A DNA stretch of 35,608 bases from a virus. The stretch covers positions 1-35,608 of IMG/VR virus record IMGVR_UViG_3300010401_000030; one strand, given 5' to 3'. The translations under genes and the position numbers were made by a program. Positions 13,757-22,332 of this stretch are shown here, one piece after another (the stretch's first letter is position 1; each line of letters starts with the position of its first letter). Under the pieces are notes generated by a model. That model had not been told where the DNA came from and did no database searches. It saw only the letters and a program-made list of their open reading frames with translations.

Positions 13757-16042
13757 TCAAAAAGGTAATTTCCCGCCTGGTCTAACATATAAAGTAATTG
13801 CATTAAGTTCGAAAGTGTCTTGGTGTGTGGTTATCTGATTCATTAAATCATCATCGAAAGTCACTTCTATACGAACGTATTGCCCGAAAGTCTGAGCAAA
13901 AAATCTATGCCAAGCATAATAAGAACCAGGTATATAAAAAGGAGGTGTCAAAGAATTTTCTACTTCTTTGTTTCCAACAAGAAGGTTCCCGAAAACTGTC
14001 GGAGATGCGTTTACAATAAGATTTACAGAAATGGCTGAACCAGCGCTAGCGGGTTGTACATCTGTTTGAAAATCAATGTAGGATATTCTTATTTGCCTTC
14101 CTTCTGTTTGGTAAGGATTGAAATCTTTTGTTGAGAAATCCATTTTAGGAAATAATCTTACTTCCCCATTTCCAGTGTAAACTGTTTCACCGGCTGGAGG
14201 CGCTACGTTTACATAATTTGTCCCATCCCATTTTGTGATTGTCACGTTGTTGACATCTACAAATTTTACCTGATAAATTTGATTATTTAATGCAGAAGAC
14301 ACTCCCGGTAAATTTACTAATATACCCTGTAAGTAAATGATTTCTTCGGTTTGCAAATTATGATTAGGAATCGTCAATTTAACTGGTGTGACTGTCAAAT
14401 CAATGTTCTGTATAAATAGCGAAGGATCATCTAAAGAAGTATATCCATAAAGATGCACATAACCTTCTTGATTTCCCGAGACAACTGCTGGAAATCTTGT
14501 TTGATCATCCACATCATCCCAAGTAATGTTCATATCATCCCAAAAGATATCTGTACTATCCCACGTAACCCCATTAATTAACTGAAATAAACCAAATGCT
14601 GTAACATTGTTTCTAAATATTGCATAAGTTCCATTTCTATAATTGTAAAGTAATGATTTATTTGGGAAATATTGTGTAGGCTCTAAATCGTTTGCATCAG
14701 GATAACACCAAAATGCCAATTCTCTTTGGAAATCTCTTACGCCCCAGACTCTTTTAACTCCATTGTCTCTATTTAAAAAATCAAATACCTGATCTGGAAT
14801 TTTTTCATCAATTCTCGCTACATTATTAGAAGTTGCACTTGTTATTGCCCTATCACCAACCGACGCAACACCTTGATCAAATATAATAGATGAAAAAGTA
14901 GATTCACATCCAAAATCAGAAGAAATTCTTTCCCATAAAAATGGTAATCCATATTCACCTACATATCTTAACTGCCAAATTGATCTTTCAAATTGAACGA
15001 TAAGCGTATTTTTAAAAAAGGAAGCAGAAATGATGTCTTCATTCACAGGAGCATCTATAAAACCGCCTTTTCCAAAAATGTCAGATCTAAAAGCGTCAAC
15101 TGCTACTGGATTTCCTACCGCTGAAAATCTAGCTCTATTAGCAATATTCAATGCTCCTGCATATCCACCACCTGTAGTGCCTTCATAAACGTTTAACATA
15201 ACTAAGCGTCCATAGTAAGGAACCATTATTCTAGCTTGATATAACGTATCGGTAGCTGAAATCAAAGGAGCAAAATTAGTCCAAGCAACCGTTGTTTGAT
15301 CCGTATATCGAATGGGGTTGGATGCATTAACCACAAAATTAGTGGCAAAAAATAATCTATCACTAGGCAATATACCTCTATAATTGGCCACTGAAAAAAA
15401 GTCAGAATCAGTTCCGGACCAAGTAGTTCCTGGTATGAATTCAGTGAAACCTGTCCCTGTATTTATATAAGCATATTTTGTATCCCAAAAAACAGTTTGC
15501 TCATCGTTTATAGGAGCTATTTCTCTTTGCCATATACCCATTACAGGTAGACCAGGGAAATAATTCATTGTAATAGTTGTTACAAGTCCTGCTGCGGGTG
15601 CTGTAAAAGTTAGAGTTAAAACTCCTGAAGAATAATTTATTGATGCAGCTGTTATATTTCCTGCTGGTGCTATTGTTAAAACACCATTTCCTGAAACATC
15701 TGTTAAGGTTTGTCCCCCAATCACTATATCTAAAGAACCTCTTTCTATAGACGCATTAGGTTCTGTTACAAGCAATCCAAGTAAAGTAAATACATTGAAA
15801 TTTTGTGGTGATACAGTTAAATCTATCGTCCCAGGTGGATTTGGAAGAACAGGTTGATTTGTTAAAATCCTTCTTAAACGGCCTAAAAGCTTTAATCCTT
15901 CTCTTTTTTTTACTCTTCCACGATACACATAAGCATTCTCCAAATTGGAAAAAGCTGTTTCAGGAAGTAAAAGAGGTTTTACATCAGTCTCTAGACCTGA
16001 TTCTGAGTGAAAACCAAATAAAGAAATCGGTTGAAAGCTCAT
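13757..16042 (-). CDS. Tail nozzle / packaged-DNA stabilization protein
   Basis: A 761-residue protein. The N-terminal region has the pattern of podovirus nozzle and stabilization proteins: PLLLPETAFSNLENAYVYRG followed by RVKKREGLKLLGRL, where the phage DNA exit is sealed. The rest is beta-rich, with propeller-like strands (DRLFFATNFVVNA, YYGRLVMLNVYEG, FFKNTLIVQFERSIWQLRY) and a C-terminal beta domain. Length is in the range of T7 gp12-type proteins. The start overlaps the previous stop (TAATG). An extra beta insert near residues 65-170 looks like an added immunoglobulin-type domain. I am fairly sure of the class, less of the exact orthologue. Confidence 0.7.
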   Translation of the reverse strand: MSFQPISLFGFHSESGLETDVKPLLLPETAFSNLENAYVYRGRVKKREGLKLLGRLRRILTNQPVLPNPPGTIDLTVSPQNFNVFTLLGLLVTEPNASIERGSLDIVIGGQTLTDVSGNGVLTIAPAGNITAASINYSSGVLTLTFTAPAAGLVTTITMNYFPGLPVMGIWQREIAPINDEQTVFWDTKYAYINTGTGFTEFIPGTTWSGTDSDFFSVANYRGILPSDRLFFATNFVVNASNPIRYTDQTTVAWTNFAPLISATDTLYQARIMVPYYGRLVMLNVYEGTTGGGYAGALNIANRARFSAVGNPVAVDAFRSDIFGKGGFIDAPVNEDIISASFFKNTLIVQFERSIWQLRYVGEYGLPFLWERISSDFGCESTFSSIIFDQGVASVGDRAITSATSNNVARIDEKIPDQVFDFLNRDNGVKRVWGVRDFQRELAFWCYPDANDLEPTQYFPNKSLLYNYRNGTYAIFRNNVTAFGLFQLINGVTWDSTDIFWDDMNITWDDVDDQTRFPAVVSGNQEGYVHLYGYTSLDDPSLFIQNIDLTVTPVKLTIPNHNLQTEEIIYLQGILVNLPGVSSALNNQIYQVKFVDVNNVTITKWDGTNYVNVAPPAGETVYTGNGEVRLFPKMDFSTKDFNPYQTEGRQIRISYIDFQTDVQPASAGSAISVNLIVNASPTVFGNLLVGNKEVENSLTPPFYIPGSYYAWHRFFAQTFGQYVRIEVTFDDDLMNQITTHQDTFELNAITLYVRPGGKLPF

Positions 16043-16665
16043 TAAAATCCTATTGCAAACCAGTTAATAATACTTATATCTCCGGAATTGGAAGTATTGT
16101 AACAAGTAAAATTAGAGGCTGTTTTAGTTTGAACGTATACTATATCAACATTACCAGGATTATTGGTCCTAACTGGGGTTATAACAACAGAAATACAAGC
16201 GTTTGGAAATGGACAAGCAAAATTGACAACATTTGCTCCAGCTGCAAGCGATGTGCTAGTTGCATAATTCATTATCAATCCTCCTGGCAAAAAAGACCAT
16301 CCACCAGTAGAACTAGGAACTCCTACTTGATAATTCGCATTTCCACCTAGAGTAGATAAACTAGCTGCAATCACTTTAGTCATTTGAACGTCTGTTCCAG
16401 CTGCAGCAATTGATTGTGATTGATAAAATAATTGAGGAACTCCAGCTACAGTTCTAGTATATAAAGCTACTTCTCCAGCAGCAGTGCCTGGAGAGGCTGC
16501 TTGAACAGTTGGCATTTGTATTAAAGAATGTTTTCCAGCACCAGTATTATTGAAACCGATATGATTAGCCGCAAATACAGACTGTATGAGAGAAAAGTTT
16601 GTATTTATTGGTACTCTAGTTATGCCTAAAGATTGGCCGCTATTTGGAACAATTGTGTATGTCAT
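16042..16665 (-). CDS. Tail fibre-like protein with gp53-like C terminus
   Basis: A 207-residue protein. The N-terminal half carries NHIGFNNTGAGKHSLIQMP, a motif found in several podovirus tail proteins. The C-terminal half is beta-rich and ends in INWFAIGF, the ending typical of gp53-like fibre domains. It sits between the adaptor and the nozzle genes instead of in the fibre cluster, so it may form a collar or side fibre attached close to the portal. Assignment is by motif only. Confidence 0.65.
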   Translation of the reverse strand: MTYTIVPNSGQSLGITRVPINTNFSLIQSVFAANHIGFNNTGAGKHSLIQMPTVQAASPGTAAGEVALYTRTVAGVPQLFYQSQSIAAAGTDVQMTKVIAASLSTLGGNANYQVGVPSSTGGWSFLPGGLIMNYATSTSLAAGANVVNFACPFPNACISVVITPVRTNNPGNVDIVYVQTKTASNFTCYNTSNSGDISIINWFAIGF

Positions 16666-16677
16666 AAATTACCTTTT

Positions 16678-17781
16678 TTAAACCCCGCTTCCGAAACCAA
16701 TACCACCACCACCATACCCACCAGTTCCATAACCATTATTCATTTGATCAGCATAAATTGTGCCAATTCTCTGTTTTCCTAATTGAGCGTATGTTCTGGC
16801 TTCTGCAACAGCATATCTTTCGAAAATAATCTTATCCATTACCTGAATGCTATTAATATCTTGTTGGTCTTCAAAAAACTTTTTGGCAGCCCCTGTGGCA
16901 AGTAATTCCCACCATTCTTTTAGCTCTGGTACTCCGGCTAAATTGGGATTAGTAGGATCCTCAGATCCCAAAAGAGCTTGAGAAGGTTGCCTATAAGCAA
17001 TTAATTCAATAGTGTAACCTTGATCTGGAATAGGTCTGAGAGTAAATTGATTTTGGAAAAACAAAATACTTAAAGGAACGCTCATAACCGTTGGGCTGTA
17101 CATTACTTGAATATTTTGACCTGCTGGAACAGCAACGGAAAAAGTTACAGAAATTGCTCCTGTATCATAATTAATTGTGTTAGGACCAACTCCCACGTTT
17201 CCTATAAGATTTCCAGCTCCATCATCCGTAATATTTAAAGTATTTCCTAAAGCAACATTTGCAGTGATAAGGATGTTTTGAACTCTTCCTATATTTGCTT
17301 GAGGAAAAGGAACCGGATTTCCAGCTGGGAAAACTTGTGTGGAAGAAAGAGGTGTTTGAACCATTGGATTGTTATTGGTACTTCTTACCACAGGAGTATT
17401 TTCAAGTGTTCCTATATATGGTCCTACAGTTCCATTCCCTTGAGTCAAATTCTGTTGAAACTGCCAATTAGAAGATGATCCCCAAAAACCCTCATTTCCC
17501 CAAGGTTGTTGGTATAAAGGGATAATTCTCTTCATGCAATAGCAAGGCATTTCTACGGTTGTATAATGCTCAGAATCAAATGGATAGATATCTATTCCCC
17601 TAATAGTATTGAAAGTGTAACGATCTTTTAGTTTAAGACTTCTAAATTGAGCTGGAAGATCATAAAGATAAAAGCTGTTGATGTAATCGATAATCTGAGC
17701 ATCGGTTAACTGAAAAGCATTTCCACTTCCAGTTAATCTACGAACCTTAGTAATGATGTCTTGTAGGGTTGCTATGCTCAT
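16678..17781 (-). CDS. Head-tail adaptor (tubular A / gp4-like) with an inserted beta domain
   Basis: A 367-residue protein. The N terminus, MSIATLQDIITKVRRLTG followed by LTDAQIIDYINSFYLYDLP, is the typical opening of podovirus adaptor proteins that bind under the portal. The helical end region (LKEWWELLATGAAKKFFEDQQD) supports it. Residues about 155-235 are beta-rich and polar, an insert not found in the smallest adaptors. The C-terminal tail is almost pure Gly/Tyr. It lies just upstream of the fibre-like and nozzle genes, as expected. Confidence 0.75.
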   Translation of the reverse strand: MSIATLQDIITKVRRLTGSGNAFQLTDAQIIDYINSFYLYDLPAQFRSLKLKDRYTFNTIRGIDIYPFDSEHYTTVEMPCYCMKRIIPLYQQPWGNEGFWGSSSNWQFQQNLTQGNGTVGPYIGTLENTPVVRSTNNNPMVQTPLSSTQVFPAGNPVPFPQANIGRVQNILITANVALGNTLNITDDGAGNLIGNVGVGPNTINYDTGAISVTFSVAVPAGQNIQVMYSPTVMSVPLSILFFQNQFTLRPIPDQGYTIELIAYRQPSQALLGSEDPTNPNLAGVPELKEWWELLATGAAKKFFEDQQDINSIQVMDKIIFERYAVAEARTYAQLGKQRIGTIYADQMNNGYGTGGYGGGGIGFGSGV

Positions 17782-17782
17782 T

Positions 17783-18151
17783 TTATGTCCTTATATTATC
17801 AAAAGCATCTTCCAAAATAACTGTTGGGGTATACAAAATTGGATTTATACCAGATCCTGAAGGCACACACACTGGAGGAGATGTCCTTCCTGAGACTGGA
17901 TATATAAAAGGCGTCCAAAACGTCGTATCGATTCCAACAGTTATAGTATTACTTGTATGCGATAAGACGGTACTTTGTAAATTATTTATTTCAACCATTC
18001 CATACGGTGGTGAAACTCTAAATGAAACAATTTCCCAATCTACAAAGTCATGGTCCTGTGAAAAGGTTATGACTGCATATTGGGAATTTGTTATGCCTGT
18101 TATAAATTTATATCTAGGTACAAGCCTATATCCAGACGTAGGAGTCGTCAC
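17783..18151 (-). CDS. Stand-alone paralogue of the decoration-protein C-terminal domain
   Basis: A 122-residue beta-rich protein. It aligns along nearly its whole length with residues 190-330 of the 359-residue protein at 18592-19671: VPRYKFITGITNSQYAVITF matches YPRKRFIANITKATQAVIYF, then EIVSFRVSPP matches EIVGLRVPF, MVEINNLQSTVLS matches MIEANNLDVRVLS, and the end EDAFDNIRT matches LDAFDNRNV. It is therefore a separate copy of that domain, perhaps for another site on the capsid or tail. It overlaps the upstream gene by ATGA-type coupling. Confidence 0.7.
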   Translation of the reverse strand: MTTPTSGYRLVPRYKFITGITNSQYAVITFSQDHDFVDWEIVSFRVSPPYGMVEINNLQSTVLSHTSNTITVGIDTTFWTPFIYPVSGRTSPPVCVPSGSGINPILYTPTVILEDAFDNIRT

Positions 18152-18525
18152 AAATAATCTACCGGTGTAAATCTAACTCTTGACTGAACTTCATAAGAAC
18201 TTGGTAACCCTCTTGCAGGAAGTTCGCCTTTAAGATCTTTATTTTGTAATCCAAATGTTCGTACTTTTTTCTTTGTATTATTTAAACGTTTCACTATCCC
18301 CATAGGAAGTTCACAAATTTCCCCATGTGTCAAACGAATGGTAAGTATAGGTTGATCCTTAAAAGTCCTTTCGGTGAAATCTAACCAGCCTCCTTGAGCA
18401 TCTAAAAATTCAAACATTCCCTTGCATGGTTTGTCATATTCTTTGCGAGCTTTCTTAACAAGGTCAGCAAATTGTTCGGGTGGCATTTTGTTTTGTTGTC
18501 TTTTATGAAATTCTTTGATTTCCAT
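18148..18525 (-). CDS. Conserved-looking virion protein of unknown function
   Basis: A 125-residue protein with a basic helical start (EFHKRQQNKMPPEQFADLVK), a central region with aromatic and acidic residues (KGMFEFLDAQGGWLDFTERT) and a basic end (NTKKKVRTFGLQNKDLKG). It lies between two related capsid-type genes and its end overlaps the next start by 4 bases. No catalytic motif is visible. I expect it to be a capsid or neck component, but this is based on location. Confidence 0.6.
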   Translation of the reverse strand: MEIKEFHKRQQNKMPPEQFADLVKKARKEYDKPCKGMFEFLDAQGGWLDFTERTFKDQPILTIRLTHGEICELPMGIVKRLNNTKKKVRTFGLQNKDLKGELPARGLPSSYEVQSRVRFTPVDYL

Positions 18526-18556
18526 TTTTTCTCCTATTTAATAGCCTATTTAAACA

Positions 18557-18582
18557 GGGGGGAGACAAACCGCCCCACCCCC
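18557..18582 (-). terminator. GC-rich hairpin after the decoration gene, possible attenuator
   Basis: In otherwise AT-rich DNA, six G at 18557-18562 can pair with the C runs at 18572-18582. On the minus strand it follows the stop at 18592 by 10 bases and is followed by GTTTAAAT, a weak T run. It could cut down readthrough from the highly expressed capsid genes into the downstream genes. On the minus strand it also contains two G runs, so another structure is possible. Confidence 0.4.
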
Positions 18583-18591
18583 TTATAGCTT

Positions 18592-19671
18592 TTAGCTAAA
18601 TGACTTATAATCGTCATACTTGAACGCTTGCCACAGCCATACATCGCCATCTTCTGAAACATGTGAAGAGACGTTGAATAAATCAGGTCCTAAATGAATA
18701 ACTTGAACGTTTCTATTATCGAAAGCATCAAGTAAATTCGTTCCAGGAGGTTGTTGTGGAATAGTTGCACTACCGTTAAATGGTACAACTCCAGAAGCTG
18801 AAGGCACTACCATTGCAGGAGATACACCAGCTAATGCTGTTGCACTTGTTGCAAAAGCAAAAGTTGTGAATCCGGTAGTATCTAAATCAACTGTGATAGA
18901 AGAAACTGTAGCGCTATTTGTTACGCTCAGCACTCTAACATCTAAATTGTTAGCTTCGATCATTGTAGGTTCACTTGAGCTAATAAACGGCACTCTCAAT
19001 CCAACAATTTCACCAGGAGTGAAATCATTTTTTTCAGTGAAATAAATCACTGCTTGAGTAGCTTTTGTAATATTAGCTATGAACCTTTTACGTGGATACA
19101 TTCTGTTAGGAATTACTTTCTTAACAAAACCAGTTGTAGCATCTGCTGCAAATGTCATACCAGAACTTGCCATGTAGCCAAGCGTGATAGAGACGTTTGC
19201 TGTAACAGCTGTAACTTGGAATCTATACCCAGAGATTTGTTGTTCCCCTGCTTGGTTATATAGTAGAACAGTGTCTCCTACGTTAATTCCAGAAGTGCTT
19301 GCCATAGAAACAATAAATGTTCCCGCCATACCAGTAACGGCTGTGCTTGCAAGAGGTGCAAAAACAGGTGGTTGTGCTGTGTCATAAGTGCTTATACCAT
19401 TTGAAGAAATGAAATAAGCTGTCATTGCTGGCAATTGAGGAGTAGACCCTTCAGAAGATTGCAAAATACCTTTTGCAGCTCCTTGAGCCATAGAACGCTC
19501 CCACCACCATTCGATAGCTTGCGCTTCACTTGCTTCTCCCCAACCTGTTATAGATTTAAGAAGAACAAAATCGGGTGGTTTCTGACTTTGACACTCAAGA
19601 TCAAGTCCTGAGGCAATTGTTGCTGTGGATAAAGTAAAAGTACCCCCAGCGATCATTTGAAAAGGCAACAT
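18592..19671 (-). CDS. Capsid-associated structural protein, possible decoration or second head protein
   Basis: A 359-residue protein directly downstream of the major capsid gene (12 bases). It is beta-rich with a small immunoglobulin-like insert (residues about 105-180: ASTAVTGMAGTFIVSMASTS, NVGDTVLLYNQAGEQ) and a C-terminal domain at 190-330 that recurs as the separate gene at 17783-18151. Residues 330-359 (GPDLFNVSSHVSEDGDVWLW) have no counterpart there. Position suggests a head decoration, cement or head-vertex protein. It is not a tape measure. I cannot name the family. Confidence 0.6.
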   Translation of the reverse strand: MLPFQMIAGGTFTLSTATIASGLDLECQSQKPPDFVLLKSITGWGEASEAQAIEWWWERSMAQGAAKGILQSSEGSTPQLPAMTAYFISSNGISTYDTAQPPVFAPLASTAVTGMAGTFIVSMASTSGINVGDTVLLYNQAGEQQISGYRFQVTAVTANVSITLGYMASSGMTFAADATTGFVKKVIPNRMYPRKRFIANITKATQAVIYFTEKNDFTPGEIVGLRVPFISSSEPTMIEANNLDVRVLSVTNSATVSSITVDLDTTGFTTFAFATSATALAGVSPAMVVPSASGVVPFNGSATIPQQPPGTNLLDAFDNRNVQVIHLGPDLFNVSSHVSEDGDVWLWQAFKYDDYKSFS

Positions 19672-19683
19672 AAATTATCCTCC

Positions 19684-20631
19684 TTAAATTCCTGTTGAGC
19701 GTAAGTTTTGAATCCACAAGTCATTAGTAATACATTGTCCTTGGTAGAACGATGCACCCGCAGTATGCCTCAAGAAGCATGGATCATTTCCATATCCTGG
19801 AGGTTGGTAAAGGAATCTTGCCTTTCCACCTGTTTGCCAAACCACTTTATAGCTCTCTTTAGCGCATACAAAGCAGTTAGCAACGTCGTTACCAAGTAAA
19901 GAAGCATTAGGTGTAACTGATCCTTGTTCAGAGACAAAGAAACGTACGTTATTAATGCCGCCCCATTCTGTTTGGAGTGTTTCGTTAACATTAGGATATT
20001 GGAATTTCTTCACAAATCCTGCCATGTTATTCAAAACTGGGATCATACGTGTTGTTAATAAACAACCATAAGCATCACCAATTGGGCTAGTCGCGAATCG
20101 ATCTTCGCCAGGAATCATTACGGTAATGTATTCAGCAGAGTTATTCTGTAGAATAGTAACGATATCATCTGTGTCGGAAACAGCCATTTCAGTAGGAAGG
20201 TCTCCGTTACCACCGCCGACGCAGTTAACAACAGAAGCTGAAGATTCAAGGTTATCTCTTTGGAGAACGTCTTGAGTTTCTCTCATAGCTTGTCCCAAAC
20301 GAGCTGCAGCACTATTAAGAACTGGATCTTCGTTCGTAATTGTAACCTGTCTTGTTAGTACGATGTAAGTTGCATAAACTCTAACTCGGCAGTCTACGTC
20401 TACACGATGTAATTGCTGAGAAGGAGGATTGTTTTGTGCATCATCTAGAGGCACTGGGAATAGATCCAATCTGTCATAACGAGATTGTCTATCAATAAAG
20501 CCTTGATTGTCTGGTAACTCAACAGGCGTAGCAAAAAGATTGTGAATCAAATTGCGTTCTGGAGTGGACAACAGCTTAGCATTATACCTCTGCTGAATTT
20601 GCGGAGGCATTGTTGAAATGGAGACTGTCAT
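19684..20631 (-). CDS. Major capsid protein, N4 gp56-like
   Basis: A 315-residue protein directly after the scaffold gene. The layout fits HK97-fold capsid proteins of the N4 gp56 type: a start with PERNLIHNLFATPVELPDNQ, a central ETQDVLQRDNLES, then GCLLTTRMIPVLNNMAGFVK followed by KFQYPN, and finally NVRFFVSEQGSV and the acidic-aromatic C-terminal domain. Length is near the family norm. AAGGAGG-like sequence is not obvious, but TTAAACTGAGG precedes the start by a few bases. Strong call from sequence pattern and place between scaffold and head proteins. Confidence 0.8.
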   Translation of the reverse strand: MTVSISTMPPQIQQRYNAKLLSTPERNLIHNLFATPVELPDNQGFIDRQSRYDRLDLFPVPLDDAQNNPPSQQLHRVDVDCRVRVYATYIVLTRQVTITNEDPVLNSAAARLGQAMRETQDVLQRDNLESSASVVNCVGGGNGDLPTEMAVSDTDDIVTILQNNSAEYITVMIPGEDRFATSPIGDAYGCLLTTRMIPVLNNMAGFVKKFQYPNVNETLQTEWGGINNVRFFVSEQGSVTPNASLLGNDVANCFVCAKESYKVVWQTGGKARFLYQPPGYGNDPCFLRHTAGASFYQGQCITNDLWIQNLRSTGI

Positions 20632-20653
20632 TTTAACCTCAGTTTAACTGAAG

Positions 20654-21397
20654 CTAGTAACTACCTGCTGCGTAACTCATCATTTCTTTATAAATATTTG
20701 ACAGTTCAGCTTTAGACATCTGAAAAGCTTGAGCCATGGGCCGCTTATCATAAACTTGAGGTGATTGTACCACCTTTTCGTTCTTTTCAAGCTTTTGATC
20801 CACTTCTTTCGCTCTTCTTACTTGAGGTGCTTTGTCAGCTAAATTAGTCGCTTTCATATACTTATAGCACTGCATCCCTATTTTATAGGGGTCTTTGAGG
20901 TCCGCAATAGATGCTGCTAGTTCAGGGTCTTGTTCTTCTAAAAGAGACATAGTTTCTGAATTAACAACCTCTTCAAAGTCTGCATATTTGCTCTTCAAGC
21001 GACTCATAAACTGAGAATCATTTTGTTGTTTGAAAAACTTCTCTGTTTCACGCTTAGCTATTTCTTCAGCAATGCGTGCAGCTCTTTTTTCAACTAACTT
21101 ATTGACTTTACCTTTTGGGATAAATTCATCATCACCTATAGCATCCAGTTCATCAATCTCTTGCTTAATAGGAGCTGTTTGAGAGGTCATTTTCATGAGC
21201 CTTTCATTCATTTCCCTTTGCATTTGCAGATCTTTTTCAAGGTCCTGCTGTCTTCTACGCATCTCTTTCCAGTTTCTTTCCTGACGGTCATCTACCGTTT
21301 TGGTAGTTTCTGGTAATTGATTTGTAGTTGACTCATGGTTTTCAGTTACTGGAGTTGCGACCTCTGTACTTACGCTTTTTTCGTTAACTTCTTCCAT
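20654..21397 (-). CDS. Capsid scaffolding protein
   Basis: A 247-residue, highly charged protein without cysteine-rich or catalytic motifs, apart from a single mid-chain C. It starts with a disordered Glu/Thr/Pro-rich part (residues 1-35), then a coiled coil (KEMRRRQQDLEKDLQMQREM), a long helix (EKRAARIAEEIAKRETEKFF) and a basic helical C terminus, as scaffolds have. It lies directly upstream of the major capsid gene. AAAGGAAAG precedes the ATG. Confidence 0.8.
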   Translation of the reverse strand: MEEVNEKSVSTEVATPVTENHESTTNQLPETTKTVDDRQERNWKEMRRRQQDLEKDLQMQREMNERLMKMTSQTAPIKQEIDELDAIGDDEFIPKGKVNKLVEKRAARIAEEIAKRETEKFFKQQNDSQFMSRLKSKYADFEEVVNSETMSLLEEQDPELAASIADLKDPYKIGMQCYKYMKATNLADKAPQVRRAKEVDQKLEKNEKVVQSPQVYDKRPMAQAFQMSKAELSNIYKEMMSYAAGSY

Positions 21398-21410
21398 GTC
21401 TTTCCTTTGT

Positions 21411-21450
21411 GTTGGTGAGACACATGTTGCACCAGATGCGTTGGTGAGAC
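21411..21450. repeat. Direct 11-base repeat between divergent genes
   Basis: GTTGGTGAGAC occurs at 21411-21421 and again at 21440-21450, 29 bases apart, in the gap between the scaffold gene (minus) and the unknown gene (plus). The two copies are far more similar than chance predicts for so short a gap. They may be binding sites for a regulator or recombination scars. Confidence 0.5.
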
Positions 21451-21541
21451 GCTATTTACACCTACCGATCACTCTAAATAAGAAATTATTTTATTTAAAG
21501 AAAAAAGTATTTATACATTTATCAAATACCTAAGGAGTTTT

Positions 21542-22087
21542 ATGAAAAGCATGTATGGAGATAGGGAAACAGTAGGAACAATCTACAAAAATGCCCAACT
21601 TTATGGCGAAAAACAATTAATTACAGGAGATGCAGCGCATGAACTTACAAAAAGTTTAGCAGAAGATTTGAATGAAGCTATAGAAAAGGGCACTAAAGAA
21701 TTAGAAGGCCGTCCATTCTACATCACTGTTCATGAAAAAAAAGATTTACAGATGAAAAGCGCAATACTCAGACGAATGATCAGAACTGAATACAGACCAT
21801 ATCCTGAAGACGATACCGTAGTTTTTCATATTAAGCCTGCTTATAACGATGTCTTATTTTGCTGGTGTTTGCCTCATTGGTCAGATATGGATAATGTTTT
21901 AATGAATTCTAACCTATATGAACACACAAAAGATGGAAAACAATTTGTTGGTCGTATAAGAGCTTGGAAAAATATGAGATTAGAACATTTTGGATTTATG
22001 CCAGATGAAAATGGAAATAATATTCCAAATCCTAATTACAAAGGTGATGAATTACTTAAGAAACCAGAAGTTGCAGTAGCTATATAG
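21542..22087 (+). CDS. Lone plus-strand gene inside the virion operon, function unknown
   Basis: A 181-residue protein, slightly acidic, with a helical N-terminal third (KSLAEDLNEAIEKGTKELEG) and a mixed core with many aromatic residues (VVFHIKPAYNDVLFCWCLPH and HWSDMDNVLM). A C-x-C-x-x-H cluster lies near residue 106; it could bind a metal. I do not recognise the family. It runs against the surrounding capsid genes, has its own AAGGAG site and ends at a strong terminator, the pattern of a moron-type gene expressed independently, perhaps in the plasmid state. Confidence 0.7.
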   Translation: MKSMYGDRETVGTIYKNAQLYGEKQLITGDAAHELTKSLAEDLNEAIEKGTKELEGRPFYITVHEKKDLQMKSAILRRMIRTEYRPYPEDDTVVFHIKPAYNDVLFCWCLPHWSDMDNVLMNSNLYEHTKDGKQFVGRIRAWKNMRLEHFGFMPDENGNNIPNPNYKGDELLKKPEVAVAI

Positions 22088-22089
22088 AT

Positions 22090-22121
22090 AAAAGGCCCTG
22101 AATATATACTCGGGGCCTTTT
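22090..22121 (+). terminator. Strong Rho-independent terminator
   Basis: Arms at 22090-22101 and 22110-22121 form a 12-base stem with one G-U pair and an 8-base loop, then TTTT and AT-rich DNA. The A run on the 5-prime side makes it able to stop transcription on both strands, so it may both end the plus gene and reduce readthrough from the portal genes towards the scaffold. Confidence 0.85.
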
Positions 22122-22123
22122 AA

Positions 22124-22324
22124 TTATTTTGGCTTATGCATTTTAAGCATTTGACCATCACGTCTTCCGTCCATCATTTCAACCTCTTCCGCTGCAAATT
22201 CTCTATGAGTTTTAGTCTGCATAGTTTTTTGATTTGCAACAATTGGGCCTCTTTGGACTTCAACATCGTGTTCTTTATGAGCTTTTGGATTTCCTGGGAA
22301 ATCGTATCTAGCGTTTTTGGCCAT
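22124..22324 (-). CDS. Small basic protein between portal and scaffold
   Basis: A 66-residue protein, rich in Lys, His, Arg and Met (ARYDFPGNPKAHKEHDVEVQ, GRRDGQMLKMHKPK). It starts with MAKN like its upstream neighbour and ends 3 bases from the terminator. No known motif is visible. Small charged proteins here are often minor capsid or morphogenesis factors; that is inference. Confidence 0.6.
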   Translation of the reverse strand: MAKNARYDFPGNPKAHKEHDVEVQRGPIVANQKTMQTKTHREFAAEEVEMMDGRRDGQMLKMHKPK

Positions 22325-22332
22325 AAAACCTC

